Numbered from the stretch's first letter, positions 1 to 6,753 are shown. The stretch: DNA of 7,629 nt from Lachnospiraceae bacterium (GCA_003488965.1 DNJW01000164.1:1-7629), one strand, 5' to 3'. A program made the numbers and translations. Notes: generated from the sequence alone by a model not told the origin.

Positions 1-2
1 CA

Positions 3-1769
3 AATAAAAAAGAAGATGCAGGAAGAGGCGTTGCGAATGGAATTATATTATCGGTTGTTACTTCTATATTGTTTACAATCGGTGTTTTGCTTTCCTTTCC
101 ACAGTTATTGAATGTATTCGGATGTACGCTTGAATTAATGCCTTATGCGAAAGATTATGGGTATATTATTGCTATCGGACTTCCTTTTATGGCAGTATGT
201 GCGACAATCAATTCCGTTATCAGGGCAGATGGAAGTCCTAAATATGCAATGGGCTCTATGCTGGTTGGTTCAATTTTGAATGTTATTTTGGATCCTGTTT
301 TTATTTTTGTGTTCCAGCTTGGAGTAAAAGGTGCAGCAATAGCAACTGTTATCAGCCAGATTGTATCCTTTTTGTTGAATGTTATCCGTTTAAGAAAACT
401 GAAAAACATAGAGTTAAAAAACAATTTCAAATTTAGCCTTTCTGTTTCCGTAAGAGTATCCACGCTTGGGATTAGCAGCTTTATTACACAGATATTTGCG
501 GCGATTATTATGGGAATGCAAAATAATTTATTGAAAACATATGGTGCTGTATCCGTTTATGGTTCGGAGATACCGATCACTGTGATCGGAATTGTTGTGA
601 AGGTGACTGAAATACTGAATAGTATTATTTTGGGACTGGCAATGGGAGCTCAGCCAATTATTGGATATAATTACGGGGCTCAAAACTATGACAGAGTAAA
701 AAAGACACTGAAAACAGCGGTTATAAGCGGTCTGATTATCAGCACGGTTGCATTTATATTGTTTGAAGCAGTACCTGATAAAATTATTCTGCTTTTCGGC
801 GGTAGTGGGGATAGCAATTATATTGCATTTGCAGGGATGGCATTCCGTATTTATACATTGCTTATTATTGGAACCAGTGTTCAAACGCCAATTGGAATTT
901 TTTTGCAGGCTATAGGAAAAGGTGGCAAAAGCTCACTGCTTTCCTTGTCAAAGCAGGCAGTTTTTCCGGTTTTGGGAATGTTGCTGCTGGGACATTTATT
1001 CGGAATATCAGGTGTATTGGCTGCAAGACCGGTTGCGGATGGATTGTCATTTTTGTTGGCGGTTATATTGCTTATGACTGAGCTTAGAACATTTAGAACA
1101 AACAAAGTCAAGTCTACTGCACTGATTGGAAATGAAAGATTTGATAATAGGTTTGATAAACGGATACTTATTACAATTTCCAGAGAGTATGGTTCCGGTG
1201 GGCGTTATATTGGAAAAATGATAGCTGATAGGTTTGGGATAAGATTTTATGACAAAGACCTTATTATTAAACTTGCAGAACAGACAGGGTTATCAGAAGA
1301 ATATATTGAAAATAATGAGCAAAAGCGGAGTGCCATATCCAATATCCATAAAAGCTATGCAGGGGCAGACAATGCGGATGAATTGTTCATCAAAGAAGCC
1401 CAAATCATAGAGGAAATAGCAGATAAGGAATCATGTGTCATCATTGGTCGGTGTGCGGATTATATACTGGAAAACAGAGAGAATCTTGTAAAGGTTTTTG
1501 TATATAGCGGTATGGAAGATAAAGTAAAAAGGGCAGTTACATATTATGGGCTGGATAAAGGCAAAGCAGAAAAAGAGATAAGAAGAAACGACAGGGAGCG
1601 GGCAATCCATTACAAGCACTATACAAACAGAAACTGGAGCAATAAGTCAAATTATGACATATGCATAAATAGTGACTTTTTAGGGGTTGAGAAAACAGCG
1701 GAACTGGTTTGTACGATGATAAAAGAAAGACTGAATATTTCAGGAAAAGAAAGAGAGGACATTCTATGA
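3..1769 (+). CDS. MATE-family efflux transporter fused to a C-terminal cytidylate-kinase-like domain (5' end outside window)
   Basis: The reading frame is open from base 3, so the true start lies upstream; the in-frame TTG at 69 falls inside the transporter and is not a start. Codons 3-68 encode the polar loop and helix (KKEDAGRGVANGI) typical of a MATE protein after its second helix, so roughly the first 90-100 residues are missing. Most of a MATE transporter follows to about base 1095: repeated hydrophobic helices, the conserved segment INSVIRADGSPKYAM near 210, and GAQPIIGYNYGA near 645-680. These proteins export drugs or cationic compounds using an Na+ or H+ gradient. After a hydrophilic linker (about 1096-1160) comes a Cytidylate_kin2-type P-loop domain: ISREYGSGG at 1176, FYDKDLI near 1245, VIIGRCADYI from 1437, RNDRERA near 1588, and YDICINSDFLG near 1653-1685. 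The stop overlaps the next start (ATGA at 1766). No frameshift separates the halves, so this is a real fusion in the given sequence. The role of the kinase domain is unknown. Confidence 0.9.
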   Translation, partial: NKKEDAGRGVANGIILSVVTSILFTIGVLLSFPQLLNVFGCTLELMPYAKDYGYIIAIGLPFMAVCATINSVIRADGSPKYAMGSMLVGSILNVILDPVFIFVFQLGVKGAAIATVISQIVSFLLNVIRLRKLKNIELKNNFKFSLSVSVRVSTLGISSFITQIFAAIIMGMQNNLLKTYGAVSVYGSEIPITVIGIVVKVTEILNSIILGLAMGAQPIIGYNYGAQNYDRVKKTLKTAVISGLIISTVAFILFEAVPDKIILLFGGSGDSNYIAFAGMAFRIYTLLIIGTSVQTPIGIFLQAIGKGGKSSLLSLSKQAVFPVLGMLLLGHLFGISGVLAARPVADGLSFLLAVILLMTELRTFRTNKVKSTALIGNERFDNRFDKRILITISREYGSGGRYIGKMIADRFGIRFYDKDLIIKLAEQTGLSEEYIENNEQKRSAISNIHKSYAGADNADELFIKEAQIIEEIADKESCVIIGRCADYILENRENLVKVFVYSGMEDKVKRAVTYYGLDKGKAEKEIRRNDRERAIHYKHYTNRNWSNKSNYDICINSDFLGVEKTAELVCTMIKERLNISGKEREDIL

Positions 1770-2740
1770 ACAAGACCATGAAGAAAGCTTTGATTGGAAG
1801 CGGACTGGTAGTAGGAACACTTGCTGCTGCCGGGGTCTGGTCTTATGCAATTACCAAGAAATTGGTGGAGATTGCTTTAGACCGCAATGAGGATAAATCT
1901 GTAGAGGAATCTAAAAAACACATTGCAGGAAATCCAGAAACAAGTGCATTTATAAAAGTACGGGAAAACGCAGCGGAAAAGTTGGAGGGCAGTTCTTACG
2001 ATATAGTGGAGATCACGGCCCAGGACGGCATAAAACTGGTTGGTCACTGGCGGTTTTGTAAAAATCCGAAACGCATCATTATTGCCATGCATGGCTGGCG
2101 GTCTTCCTGGGCAAGAGATTTTGGACTGATAGCTGATTTTTTTTATAATAATGACTGCCATGTCTTGTATGCAGAGCAGAGAGGCCAGAATAACAGTGGT
2201 GGTGAATATATGGGATTTGGACTGACAGAGCGGCATGATTGTCTTGAGTGGGCGAATTGGGTAAGCACACAGGAATATGGAAATCTCCCGGTCTATCTGT
2301 GCGGTGTGTCTATGGGGGCTTCTACTGTTTTAATGACATCGGGTTTTGAACTGCCCCCACATGTTCATGGGATAATTGCTGACTGCGGCTATACTTCACC
2401 TCATGCAATATGGAAGCATGTCGTGGAAAATAACCTGCGTCTTTATTATGATGATATGATGAGTAGCATTGCCGACGAGATGTGTCGGGCAAAGATACAG
2501 GTTGGTTCCAAAGATTATTCTTGTCCGGATGCATTGGCGGAATGTAAGGTTCCAGTGCTTTTCATTCATGGCACAGATGATGATTTTGTTCCTGTTGAAA
2601 TGACCTATGAGAATTATAAGGCTTGTGCATCGCAGAAACGGCTTCTTATTGTTCCGGGAGCCGGGCATGGAATGAGTTATGTGATAGACAGGAAATTATA
2701 TGAACAGACAGTTAAGCAGTTCTGGGCGGATTTTGATTAA
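1766..2740 (+). CDS. Membrane-anchored alpha/beta hydrolase (serine hydrolase, S33/Hydrolase_4-like)
   Basis: This 324-residue protein has a short basic N-terminus and one hydrophobic helix (residues about 8-28), then an alpha/beta-hydrolase fold, so it is probably tethered to the membrane with the catalytic domain outside. Visible catalytic features are the oxyanion-hole segment AMHGW (107-111), the nucleophile elbow GVSMG with Ser182, the acid in HGTDDDFVP (Asp272 by alignment to HGxxDxxVP), and His301 in GAGHGMS. The triad is complete, so an active esterase, lipase or peptidase is expected; the substrate cannot be read from sequence. I chose the ATG at 1766 because it overlaps the preceding stop as ATGA, follows a GAGAGG ribosome binding site near 1752, and puts the anchor helix at the N-terminus; the longer frame from 1709 would add 19 residues that overlap the upstream gene. 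It is co-transcribed with the MATE-kinase gene and probably with the DUF368 gene. Confidence 0.9.
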   Translation: MNKTMKKALIGSGLVVGTLAAAGVWSYAITKKLVEIALDRNEDKSVEESKKHIAGNPETSAFIKVRENAAEKLEGSSYDIVEITAQDGIKLVGHWRFCKNPKRIIIAMHGWRSSWARDFGLIADFFYNNDCHVLYAEQRGQNNSGGEYMGFGLTERHDCLEWANWVSTQEYGNLPVYLCGVSMGASTVLMTSGFELPPHVHGIIADCGYTSPHAIWKHVVENNLRLYYDDMMSSIADEMCRAKIQVGSKDYSCPDALAECKVPVLFIHGTDDDFVPVEMTYENYKACASQKRLLIVPGAGHGMSYVIDRKLYEQTVKQFWADFD

Positions 2741-2756
2741 TGTACTGGAGGATGTA

Positions 2757-3602
2757 ATGATTAAAATTATATTAAAAGGGATGATAATGGGGACTGCCAA
2801 TATTATTCCGGGCGTCAGTGGGGGAACCCTTGCAGTTTCTATGGGAATCTATGATAAGCTGATCCACAGCGTGACACATTTGTTTAAGGAATTTAAAGAA
2901 AGCATGAAATTTTTGCTTCCCATGTTTTTGGGAATGGGCATTGCATTGGTGGGGCTTTCCTTTATTATAGAACCCGCTTTTGAACATTTTCCTTTGCAGA
3001 CAAATTGCCTGTTCGTGGGTCTGATTGTGGGAGGGCTTCCTGCTGTATACAAAAAGGTAAAGGGAAAAGGAATGAAAGTAAGCTATGTAATTCCTTTTCT
3101 TGTGTTTTTTGCCATTGTAGTTGGAATGGCAGCTATGGGGGAAGCGGAAGGGATGGCTGCTGATCTGACTTTTAGTTTTATGACAGTGATTAAGCTGTTC
3201 ATCATTGGAATCATTGCATCCGCGACTATGGTAATTCCTGGTATCAGTGGCTCTATGATGTTACTCCTCCTGGGATATTACAATCCGGTCATAACGACAG
3301 TCAAGAGTTTTGCTACTGCAATAGCGGTATTTGATGTGCAGGGTATTTTGCAGGGATGCGGTGTTTTGATACCTATGGGTATAGGAATTGCCGTGGGAAT
3401 CTTTTCCATTGCAAAATTGATAGAGGCTGTCTTAAAAAAATATCCTGTTCAGGCATATTGGGGCATAATTGGACTGATTCTGGCATCTCCTATTGCAATT
3501 TTCCTGTTGGCAGAAGTTGGGACTATTACGGTATTGAATGTGTTAGTCAGCATTGCGACATTTGCAGTTGGCTTCATTGTGGCAATGAAGCTTGGGAAAT
3601 GA
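2757..3602 (+). CDS. DUF368 family membrane protein, candidate undecaprenyl-phosphate translocase (PopT type)
   Basis: This 281-residue polytopic membrane protein carries the duplicated hallmark of DUF368: ANIIPGVSGGT (residues 14-24) and the matching TMVIPGISGSM (157-167), one in each inverted half. Several hydrophobic helices fill the rest (about 52-72, 84-98, 109-127, 143-175, 202-220, 234-252, 257-277). DUF368 proteins (PopT) were reported to return undecaprenyl phosphate, the lipid carrier of wall-polymer synthesis, across the cytoplasmic membrane; assigning that role here is by family. The start is the ATG at 2757, preceded by GGAGG at 2747-2751 with ideal spacing; an in-frame upstream ATG at 2700 would overlap the hydrolase gene by 41 bases and put a non-hydrophobic leader in front of the first motif. 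It begins 16 bases after the hydrolase stop and is followed by a hairpin terminator, so it closes the left operon. Confidence 0.93.
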   Translation: MIKIILKGMIMGTANIIPGVSGGTLAVSMGIYDKLIHSVTHLFKEFKESMKFLLPMFLGMGIALVGLSFIIEPAFEHFPLQTNCLFVGLIVGGLPAVYKKVKGKGMKVSYVIPFLVFFAIVVGMAAMGEAEGMAADLTFSFMTVIKLFIIGIIASATMVIPGISGSMMLLLLGYYNPVITTVKSFATAIAVFDVQGILQGCGVLIPMGIGIAVGIFSIAKLIEAVLKKYPVQAYWGIIGLILASPIAIFLLAEVGTITVLNVLVSIATFAVGFIVAMKLGK

Positions 3603-3619
3603 TTAAACCTGCAGAGATA

Positions 3620-3662
3620 ATAAAGGCTTCTGGTATGATTTGAAACGACCGGAAGCCTTTAT
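3620..3662 (+). terminator. Hairpin terminator after the DUF368 gene
   Basis: Bases 3620-3634 and 3648-3662 form a 15-bp stem with one G-U wobble and a 13-base loop, beginning 18 bases after the DUF368 stop. The stem base is rich in A on the left and T on the right (CCTTTAT), so it can serve as an intrinsic terminator, though the T run after it is short and interrupted. All genes point the same way, so it separates the upstream operon from the MarR operon. Confidence 0.75.
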
Positions 3663-3771
3663 ATGTGCATGGATTGTATATAATGATGCAGAAGATGAAT
3701 GATTTAACGGAGATGGAATAGCTGGTTGAACATATAGAAATAAAAGAAAAATAAACAATGAATTTCGTCTC
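3663..3771. other. AT-rich spacer with no supported gene
   Basis: About 110 bases lie between the terminator hairpin and the MarR promoter. A short frame from 3683 is broken by TAG at 3719 and ends at TAA 3752; it has no clear ribosome binding site and resembles nothing I know. No further hairpin or RNA element was seen. Confidence 0.5.
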
Positions 3772-3801
3772 TTGACAAATATCCCAAATCGGATTTATAA
3801 T
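3772..3801 (+). promoter_or_regulatory. Sigma-A type promoter of the MarR-led operon
   Basis: A perfect -35 box TTGACA (3772-3777) is followed after 18 bases by a perfect -10 box TATAAT (3796-3801). This is 41 bases upstream of the MarR start codon and lies after the hairpin that ends the previous operon. It should be a strong housekeeping promoter unless repressed, which fits the operator-like repeats laid over it. Confidence 0.85.
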
Positions 3802-3828
3802 CCCATAAGAGTCCTATTTCGGATATTT
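3777..3828. promoter_or_regulatory. Paired operator-like boxes, likely MarR autoregulation site
   Basis: Bases 3777-3797 (read on the minus strand) and 3808-3828 (plus strand) match at 16 of 21 positions, sharing the pattern TCCnATTTnGGATATTT. They are therefore two copies of one site in inverted orientation, with outer arms AAATATCC (3777-3784) and GGATATTT (3821-3828). Box 1 covers the promoter spacer and enters the -10 box; box 2 lies between the -10 box and the ribosome binding site. A smaller perfect palindrome, GGATT TAT AATCC (3791-3803), sits directly on the -10 box. A repressor bound here would block RNA polymerase. The MarR protein encoded immediately downstream is the obvious candidate, by inference. 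Confidence 0.65.
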
Positions 3829-3842
3829 GACGGAGGGTGGAA

Positions 3843-4304
3843 ATGAATAAAAATGAAAAAGAACAGCTTGAAGTAATCAATCAACAGATTAAAGAGCTTG
3901 TAGGCATATATCGGGGAGTTGTCAGCCGTTCCGGAATTTCAGAGAATGAATATTGGATTTGGTACGCCCTGATTATTATGGAAGGTGAATATTCACAGCA
4001 GGATATCTGCAATAGTTGGTCCCTATCAAAGCAGACTGTGAATACGATTGTTATGAACATGGTAAAAAGAGAGCTGGTTTTTTTAGAAGTAGTGCCCGGT
4101 ACCCGGAACCGTAAGATTATCCGTCTGACGCAGGCAGGGAAAAAATATGGCGAAAATATCGTGAGACCTGTTTCAGAAGTGGAGAGCAGGGCATTCAACA
4201 GGCTACCTGAAACAGACCGGCTTGCATGTACCGCCGCGTTTGGAAGATATATCAATATTTTAAAGGAAGAGCTTTATGGAACAGAAAACAGACAGACACT
4301 CTAA
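3843..4304 (+). CDS. MarR-family transcriptional regulator
   Basis: This 153-residue protein has the usual MarR length and layout: N-terminal dimerisation helices, a winged helix-turn-helix (about 50-83, with YSQQDICNSWSLSKQTVNTI as the helix-turn-helix), the wing segment GTRNRKIIRLTQAGKKYG (86-103), and a C-terminal dimerisation helix (about 110-145). MarR proteins are dimeric, mostly repressing their own operon and released by small ligands such as phenolics, drugs or lipids; the ligand cannot be told here. The start is the ATG at 3843, six bases after GGAGG (3832-3836); the in-frame GTG at 3837 abuts that site and is unlikely. It is the first gene of the right-hand operon, directly under a promoter with paired operator-like boxes, and its end overlaps the next gene by 29 bases, implying coupled translation and control of the lipid genes that follow. 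Confidence 0.92.
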   Translation: MNKNEKEQLEVINQQIKELVGIYRGVVSRSGISENEYWIWYALIIMEGEYSQQDICNSWSLSKQTVNTIVMNMVKRELVFLEVVPGTRNRKIIRLTQAGKKYGENIVRPVSEVESRAFNRLPETDRLACTAAFGRYINILKEELYGTENRQTL

Positions 4305-4875
4305 GTATGAAAAGAAAATCATTACCATCCCCAATATGCTTTCTTTTTTTCGGATATGCCTGATTCCGGTGATCGTATGGCTGTATAGTGTGGAACAGAA
4401 TTATATGTGGGCAGGGTATATCCTGATTCTGTCCGGCATTACGGATATGGTGGATGGTTATATTGCCAGACATTTCCATATGGTCAGCAATCTGGGGAAG
4501 ATACTTGACCCCATTGCGGATAAACTGACACAGGGGGTTATGCTGATGTGTCTGGTGCTTCGGTTCCCTCTGATGATAGTGCCGTTTATTCTGCTGATAG
4601 CAAAAGAAATATATATGAGTGTAAGCGGCATTCTGGTTATCCAGAGGACAGGGATTGTGTGCGGGGCGGACTGGCATGGAAAGGCAGCGACATGTGTTCT
4701 ATATGGAACGATGTTCCTGCATGTGTTCTGGCATGAGATTACGCCGGTGGTCTCTATGGTTTCCATTATAGCTTGTGCAGCCCTGATTGGAGTTTCGTTT
4801 GTGCTTTATGGAATCCGCAATGCGAAATTACTGAAAAACAGCATACAAAAACAGGAAGGTGGTTTATGTGAATAA
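4276..4875 (+). CDS. CDP-alcohol phosphatidyltransferase (PgsA/cardiolipin-synthase-like)
   Basis: This 199-residue integral membrane enzyme has the complete family signature D-x2-D-G-x2-A-R-x8-G-x3-D-x3-D: Asp57, Asp60, Gly61, Ala64, Arg65, Gly74, Asp78 and Asp82. The aspartates bind divalent metal and the CDP-lipid. The N-terminal ITIPNMLSFFRICLIP (16-31) is typical of PgsA and CLS-type members. The family moves a phosphatidyl group from CDP-diacylglycerol to an alcohol at the inner face of the membrane. The acceptor cannot be fixed from sequence: glycerol-3-phosphate (PgsA), phosphatidylglycerol or inositol phosphate are all possible. About six membrane helices are visible. The start at 4276 follows AGGAAG (4264-4269) with good spacing and lies within the end of the MarR gene. 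Its place in a regulated lipid operon suggests a specialised paralogue rather than the housekeeping pgsA, which is inference. Confidence 0.92.
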   Translation: MEQKTDRHSKYEKKIITIPNMLSFFRICLIPVIVWLYSVEQNYMWAGYILILSGITDMVDGYIARHFHMVSNLGKILDPIADKLTQGVMLMCLVLRFPLMIVPFILLIAKEIYMSVSGILVIQRTGIVCGADWHGKAATCVLYGTMFLHVFWHEITPVVSMVSIIACAALIGVSFVLYGIRNAKLLKNSIQKQEGGLCE

Positions 4876-5404
4876 CTTTTGGGCGTGTCTGATATATCTT
4901 GCTTTGATTGGTGTGAGCTTTTTTATCATCGGTCGCTTACTGCCAAAAGAAAAGTTTTCATATGAGAGATTTCCCTTTTGCTCCCTTCCGATAGAGGATG
5001 GGGGCAAAATCTATCAGAGAATTAGGGTACATAAATGGAAAGACAGTTTTCCGGACATGAGCAGGATTTTTCCTTTCCTAATGCCATCAAAAAAGCTGCC
5101 CAGAGCAGTAACCGCAGACCAGATTGAATTGATGATACAGGAAACCTGTATTGCGGAATGGATACACGGTCTGTTGAGTATTTTGGGGTTCGGGTGTGTA
5201 CTCATTTGGAAAAGTATAGGGGGATGGATTGTTTCTGCCCTTTTTCTGTTTGGGAATCTTCCCTACATGATTATACAGCGATACAATCGACCTAAATTTG
5301 TAAGGATTCTGCAGACATTGAGAAAAAAGGAAGGCAGGATACAGTCTATAAAATATCAATATGAAAAGGCGGAGAATAAATGGAACAAAACAATGACTTT
5401 TTAG
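4868..5404 (+). CDS. CrtO-like acyltransferase (glycosyl-4,4'-diaponeurosporenoate acyltransferase family)
   Basis: The 178-residue protein has an N-terminal membrane helix (about 4-24), a central motif VHKWKDSFPD (54-63), a helix with ETCIAEWIH (92-100), further membrane segments (about 101-135), and the C-terminal motif NLPYMIIQRYNRPKF (130-144). This pattern matches the CrtO family, whose founding member acylates the sugar of staphyloxanthin in Staphylococcus aureus. No other carotenoid gene is present here, so the substrate is probably a different glycolipid, perhaps the product of the glycosyltransferase downstream; that is inference. The start is taken as GTG at 4868, after AGGAAGGTGG (4852-4861); GTG at 4859 lies inside that binding site, and the ATG at 4866 is followed at once by TGA. 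It overlaps the previous gene by 8 bases. The tail after about residue 150 is charged and cytoplasmic-looking. Confidence 0.75.
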   Translation: MNNFWACLIYLALIGVSFFIIGRLLPKEKFSYERFPFCSLPIEDGGKIYQRIRVHKWKDSFPDMSRIFPFLMPSKKLPRAVTADQIELMIQETCIAEWIHGLLSILGFGCVLIWKSIGGWIVSALFLFGNLPYMIIQRYNRPKFVRILQTLRKKEGRIQSIKYQYEKAENKWNKTMTF

Positions 5405-5550
5405 GAACCGAGCCTATAGGGAAATTGCTGTGGAAATTGTCGGTGCCGGCGATAGCTGCTCAACTGATCAACCTTTTGTATAACTTGGTGGACAGGGCTT
5501 ATATTTTCGGCAGGATTATGCATTTGCAGAAAGCACTGTGCGGTCAATGA
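5380..5550 (+). pseudogene. Truncated MATE transporter gene, N-terminal remnant only
   Basis: From ATG 5380, with GGAG at 5371-5374, about 42 codons read as a classical MATE N-terminus: FLGTEPIGKLLWKLSVPAI, then AAQLINLLYNLVDRAYI. This ends near base 5505. The frame then runs through unrelated residues (FGRIMHLQKALCGQ) to TGA at 5548, giving 56 residues where a MATE protein has about 450. All helices after the first are missing, so this cannot be a transporter. The start still overlaps the CrtO-like gene by 25 bases with a good ribosome binding site, which implies an intact MATE gene once sat in this operon and was removed by deletion. It is not the start of the MATE-kinase gene at the left edge, which lies nearly 4 kb upstream, but could be a paralogue. 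Confidence 0.85.
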
Positions 5551-5631
5551 AACAAAAGTCGGAAAAATAATTTGCCGTTTGTGTCTCCCTCAATTTGCTG
5601 TCCGACACTATAAATGATCAGAGAGGTTACT

Positions 5632-6753
5632 ATGGAGAATGTGCTGTTGTTAAGCTGTGATACGGGTCAGGGACATAATTCCTGTGCACAGGCAGTAAAA
5701 GAATGTTTTGAGAACAAAAATATACAATGTGAGATGCAGGATTCGTTGGATTTTATCTCGAATGGATTTGGCAGATTCATGTCATGGGGACACAGTTTTA
5801 TGTACCGGCATATTCCGGGACTGTTCCGCTGGGGATATCAATACAGCAAAGAACATCCATGGGTTTTTAGACAAAATTCAGGTATCTACAAAATTTTGAC
5901 CATTGGGGCGGAACGTCTCTATTGCTATATTGCGGATAGAAAGTTTGACACGGTTATCTGCACCCATGTTTTCTCAGCGATTATTTTAACACACTTGCTG
6001 AAACGGCATCAGCTTTCCATAAAAACAGCGTTTGTTGCTACGGATTATACGTTATATCCGGGCATGGAAGCATTTGACCTGCAGAAATATTTTATTCCGA
6101 GTAAGTCTTTACTCAATGTATATTGTGATTTGGGGATTCCACAGGAGAGAATTGTGGCTTCCGGCATTCCTGTACAACAGAAGTTTTGGAGGCGGACAGA
6201 GAAAGAGGAAGCAAAGCAGTTGGTAGGTATCAGCAGGAAAAATAAACATCTTCTTATGATGTGTGGCAGTATGGGATGCGGTCCTATTGCAAAAATTTTG
6301 AAGCACATAGCAGGCAGATTGCCGAGGGATGTGGAGGTATCTGTCATCTGTGGGACGAACAAAAGGCTCTATCGGAAGCTGAGTACCAGATACAAAGAAT
6401 ATCCGAGGATTCATGTGGTCGGTTATACGGAAAATGTGTCCGTATATTTGGATTCTGCAGACCTATATCTGACGAAACCGGGCGGGATCAGCGTAACGGA
6501 GGCGGCGGTAAAAAATGTGCCAATGGCATTTGTAAATGCGGTGGCCGGATGCGAGCAATATAATATGGACTTTTTTATAGAGATGGGAGCAGCTTTTACA
6601 GCAGATTCGGTTGCGGAATTAGCAGTAAAAAGTATTATAGCCCTAAAGGAAGAGCAAAAGTGTAAGCAGATGGAAGCCGCCCTGAAGGACTACCGGCAGG
6701 CAGATGGCGCGGAATGTATTTTTTATGAAATGAACAGGGGAACAAACATATGA
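5632..6753 (+). CDS. MGDG-synthase/UgtP-like glycosyltransferase (diacylglycerol glycosyltransferase family)
   Basis: The 373-residue protein is a GT-B glycosyltransferase with two domains. The N-terminal MGDG_synth-type domain has CDTGQGHNSCAQAV (9-22, glycine loop with His15), CTHVFSA (110-116) and TDYTLYPG (137-144). The C-terminal GT28-type domain has CGSMGCGPIAK (211-221), VICGTN (238-243), GYTENV (264-269) and the nucleotide-sugar site KPGGISVTEA (282-291), followed by GCEQYN (306-311). Relatives such as UgtP and plant MGD1 transfer glucose or galactose from UDP-sugar to diacylglycerol on the inner membrane face; which sugar and lipid are used here is not visible. The start is ATG 5632, five bases after GAGAGG (5621-5626); the in-frame ATG at 5614 lacks a binding site and would swallow it. 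It lies 81 bases after the MATE remnant and overlaps the PAP2 gene by ATGA at 6750. Confidence 0.9.
   Translation: MENVLLLSCDTGQGHNSCAQAVKECFENKNIQCEMQDSLDFISNGFGRFMSWGHSFMYRHIPGLFRWGYQYSKEHPWVFRQNSGIYKILTIGAERLYCYIADRKFDTVICTHVFSAIILTHLLKRHQLSIKTAFVATDYTLYPGMEAFDLQKYFIPSKSLLNVYCDLGIPQERIVASGIPVQQKFWRRTEKEEAKQLVGISRKNKHLLMMCGSMGCGPIAKILKHIAGRLPRDVEVSVICGTNKRLYRKLSTRYKEYPRIHVVGYTENVSVYLDSADLYLTKPGGISVTEAAVKNVPMAFVNAVAGCEQYNMDFFIEMGAAFTADSVAELAVKSIIALKEEQKCKQMEAALKDYRQADGAECIFYEMNRGTNI

Noticed and set aside
69..1769. Start of the MATE-kinase gene at TTG 69
   Set aside because: The frame is open back to base 3 and already encodes MATE residues there, so the gene begins outside the window.
3356..3643. 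95-codon + frame inside the DUF368 gene
   Set aside because: It is a shifted frame within a gene with clear family motifs and extends into the terminator hairpin.
3679..3684. A second TATAAT upstream of the MarR promoter
   Set aside because: There is no -35 box at a workable distance; the sequence there is the terminator stem.
3683..3754. Short reading frame upstream of the MarR promoter
   Set aside because: It has an in-frame TAG at 3719, no convincing ribosome binding site and no known similarity.
4252..4677. Long frame on the minus strand (and other minus-strand frames over 155-7253)
   Set aside because: Each lies entirely over a well-supported + strand gene, has no recognisable motif, and shows low-complexity composition typical of antisense shadows.
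4866..4871. ATG at 4866 as the start of the CrtO-like gene
   Set aside because: It is in another frame and is followed immediately by TGA; the overlapping GTG at 4868 opens the correct frame.
5572..5614. Possible promoter before the glycosyltransferase gene (TATAAA at 5609)
   Set aside because: No -35-like hexamer lies 16-18 bases upstream; transcription from the MarR promoter is the simpler explanation, although an internal start cannot be excluded.
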